Assembly: GCA_030597645.1 (NCBI GenBank)
Contig: JAUVRN010000111.1
Coordinates: forward strand, 1 to 6,694
Reading direction: 5' to 3'
Length of the DNA stretch: 6,694 bases
Source of the DNA: Candidatus Zixiibacteriota bacterium
GTDB lineage: Bacteria; Zixibacteria; MSB-5A5; JAUVRN01
In this document: positions 6,523-6,694 of the stretch, in pieces
How the letters are laid out: every line of letters begins with the position of its first letter
Numbering within the stretch: position 1 is the stretch's first letter
Notes under the pieces: model-generated
Database searches by the model: none
Told to the model about the DNA's origin: nothing
Seen by the model: the letters and a program-made list of their open reading frames with translations, nothing else
Translations under genes and position numbers: made by a program

Positions 6523-6694
6523 ATGACTACACCGATCGGCAAGACGATTCTCGTGGTGGACGACGAGGAGGATGTACGCCGGTTCCTCACGGCGGCGTTG
6601 AACGAAGCCGGCTTCACGGTGATCACCGCGAACGACGGTTTCGACGCCCTGGAAAAGGTGAAGAAGACCCCTCCCGACCTGATCTCGCTGGACC
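6523..6694 (+). CDS. Second response regulator, receiver domain (3' partial)
   Basis: The first 57 codons of another receiver domain, running off the window. It shows the hydrophobic first strand (KTILVV), the acidic residues D13/D14 with E15, an AND-G-F-D-AL helix region typical of receivers, and ends exactly at D57 of an LISLD segment, the expected phospho-acceptor. It differs from the upstream regulator through most of its length, so it is not a recent copy. Whether an output domain (for example a sigma-54 AAA+ and DNA-binding module) follows cannot be seen. It starts 21 bases after the kinase stop with a clear ribosome binding site. Placement suggests that it and the upstream regulator share the kinase, or that it opens a further signalling set. 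Confidence 0.88.
   Translation, partial: MTTPIGKTILVVDDEEDVRRFLTAALNEAGFTVITANDGFDALEKVKKTPPDLISLD

Overview
The window is one stretch of a GC-rich bacterial genome, coding throughout on the + strand with no intergenic space longer than about 21 bases. It reads as the interior of a single operon, cut at both ends. The multihaem cytochrome, the stack of iron-sulfur proteins and a NrfD-type quinone subunit point to a Gram-negative-type anaerobe with a respiratory chain like those of sulfate or metal reducers. Deltaproteobacteria-like lineages or an uncultured phylum are both possible; the taxon cannot be fixed from this sequence. No mobile element, RNA gene, CRISPR array or foreign-looking patch is visible.

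Bases 1-4620 encode a membrane redox complex of the Hmc/Tmc/DsrMKJOP type. In order: an HdrD/DsrK/HmcF-like cytoplasmic iron-sulfur protein (5' end missing), a five-helix NarI/DsrM/HmcE-like cytochrome b subunit, an HmcB/DsrO-like protein with ligands for four [4Fe-4S] clusters and a C-terminal membrane anchor, and a 620-residue protein that joins a ten-helix HmcC/DsrP (NrfD-family) quinone subunit to a six-haem cytochrome domain. The first four haem motifs of that domain follow the plan of tetrahaem cytochrome c3. The modules of DsrK, M, O, P and J (or HmcF, E, B, C and A) are thus present in four genes, with the last two fused. By family knowledge the complex should exchange electrons between periplasmic c-type cytochromes, the menaquinone pool and a cytoplasmic thiol/disulfide or iron-sulfur partner; direction and partner are not shown by the sequence.

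Bases 4620-6694 encode signalling proteins in the same operon: a single-domain response regulator, a soluble histidine kinase with two PAS domains, and the start of a second response regulator, cut by the window edge exactly at its phospho-acceptor aspartate. Each PAS domain carries the same C-x10-C-x2-C cysteine motif, which makes the kinase a candidate redox or metal sensor for the complex. A regulator gene (rrf1) also accompanies the Desulfovibrio hmc operon, so the link has precedent.

The strongest points for follow-up are the quinone-subunit/cytochrome fusion with its internal signal-peptide-like junction, the iron-sulfur subunit that lacks a signal peptide although its anchor suggests a periplasmic face, and the paired cysteine motifs in the sensor kinase.
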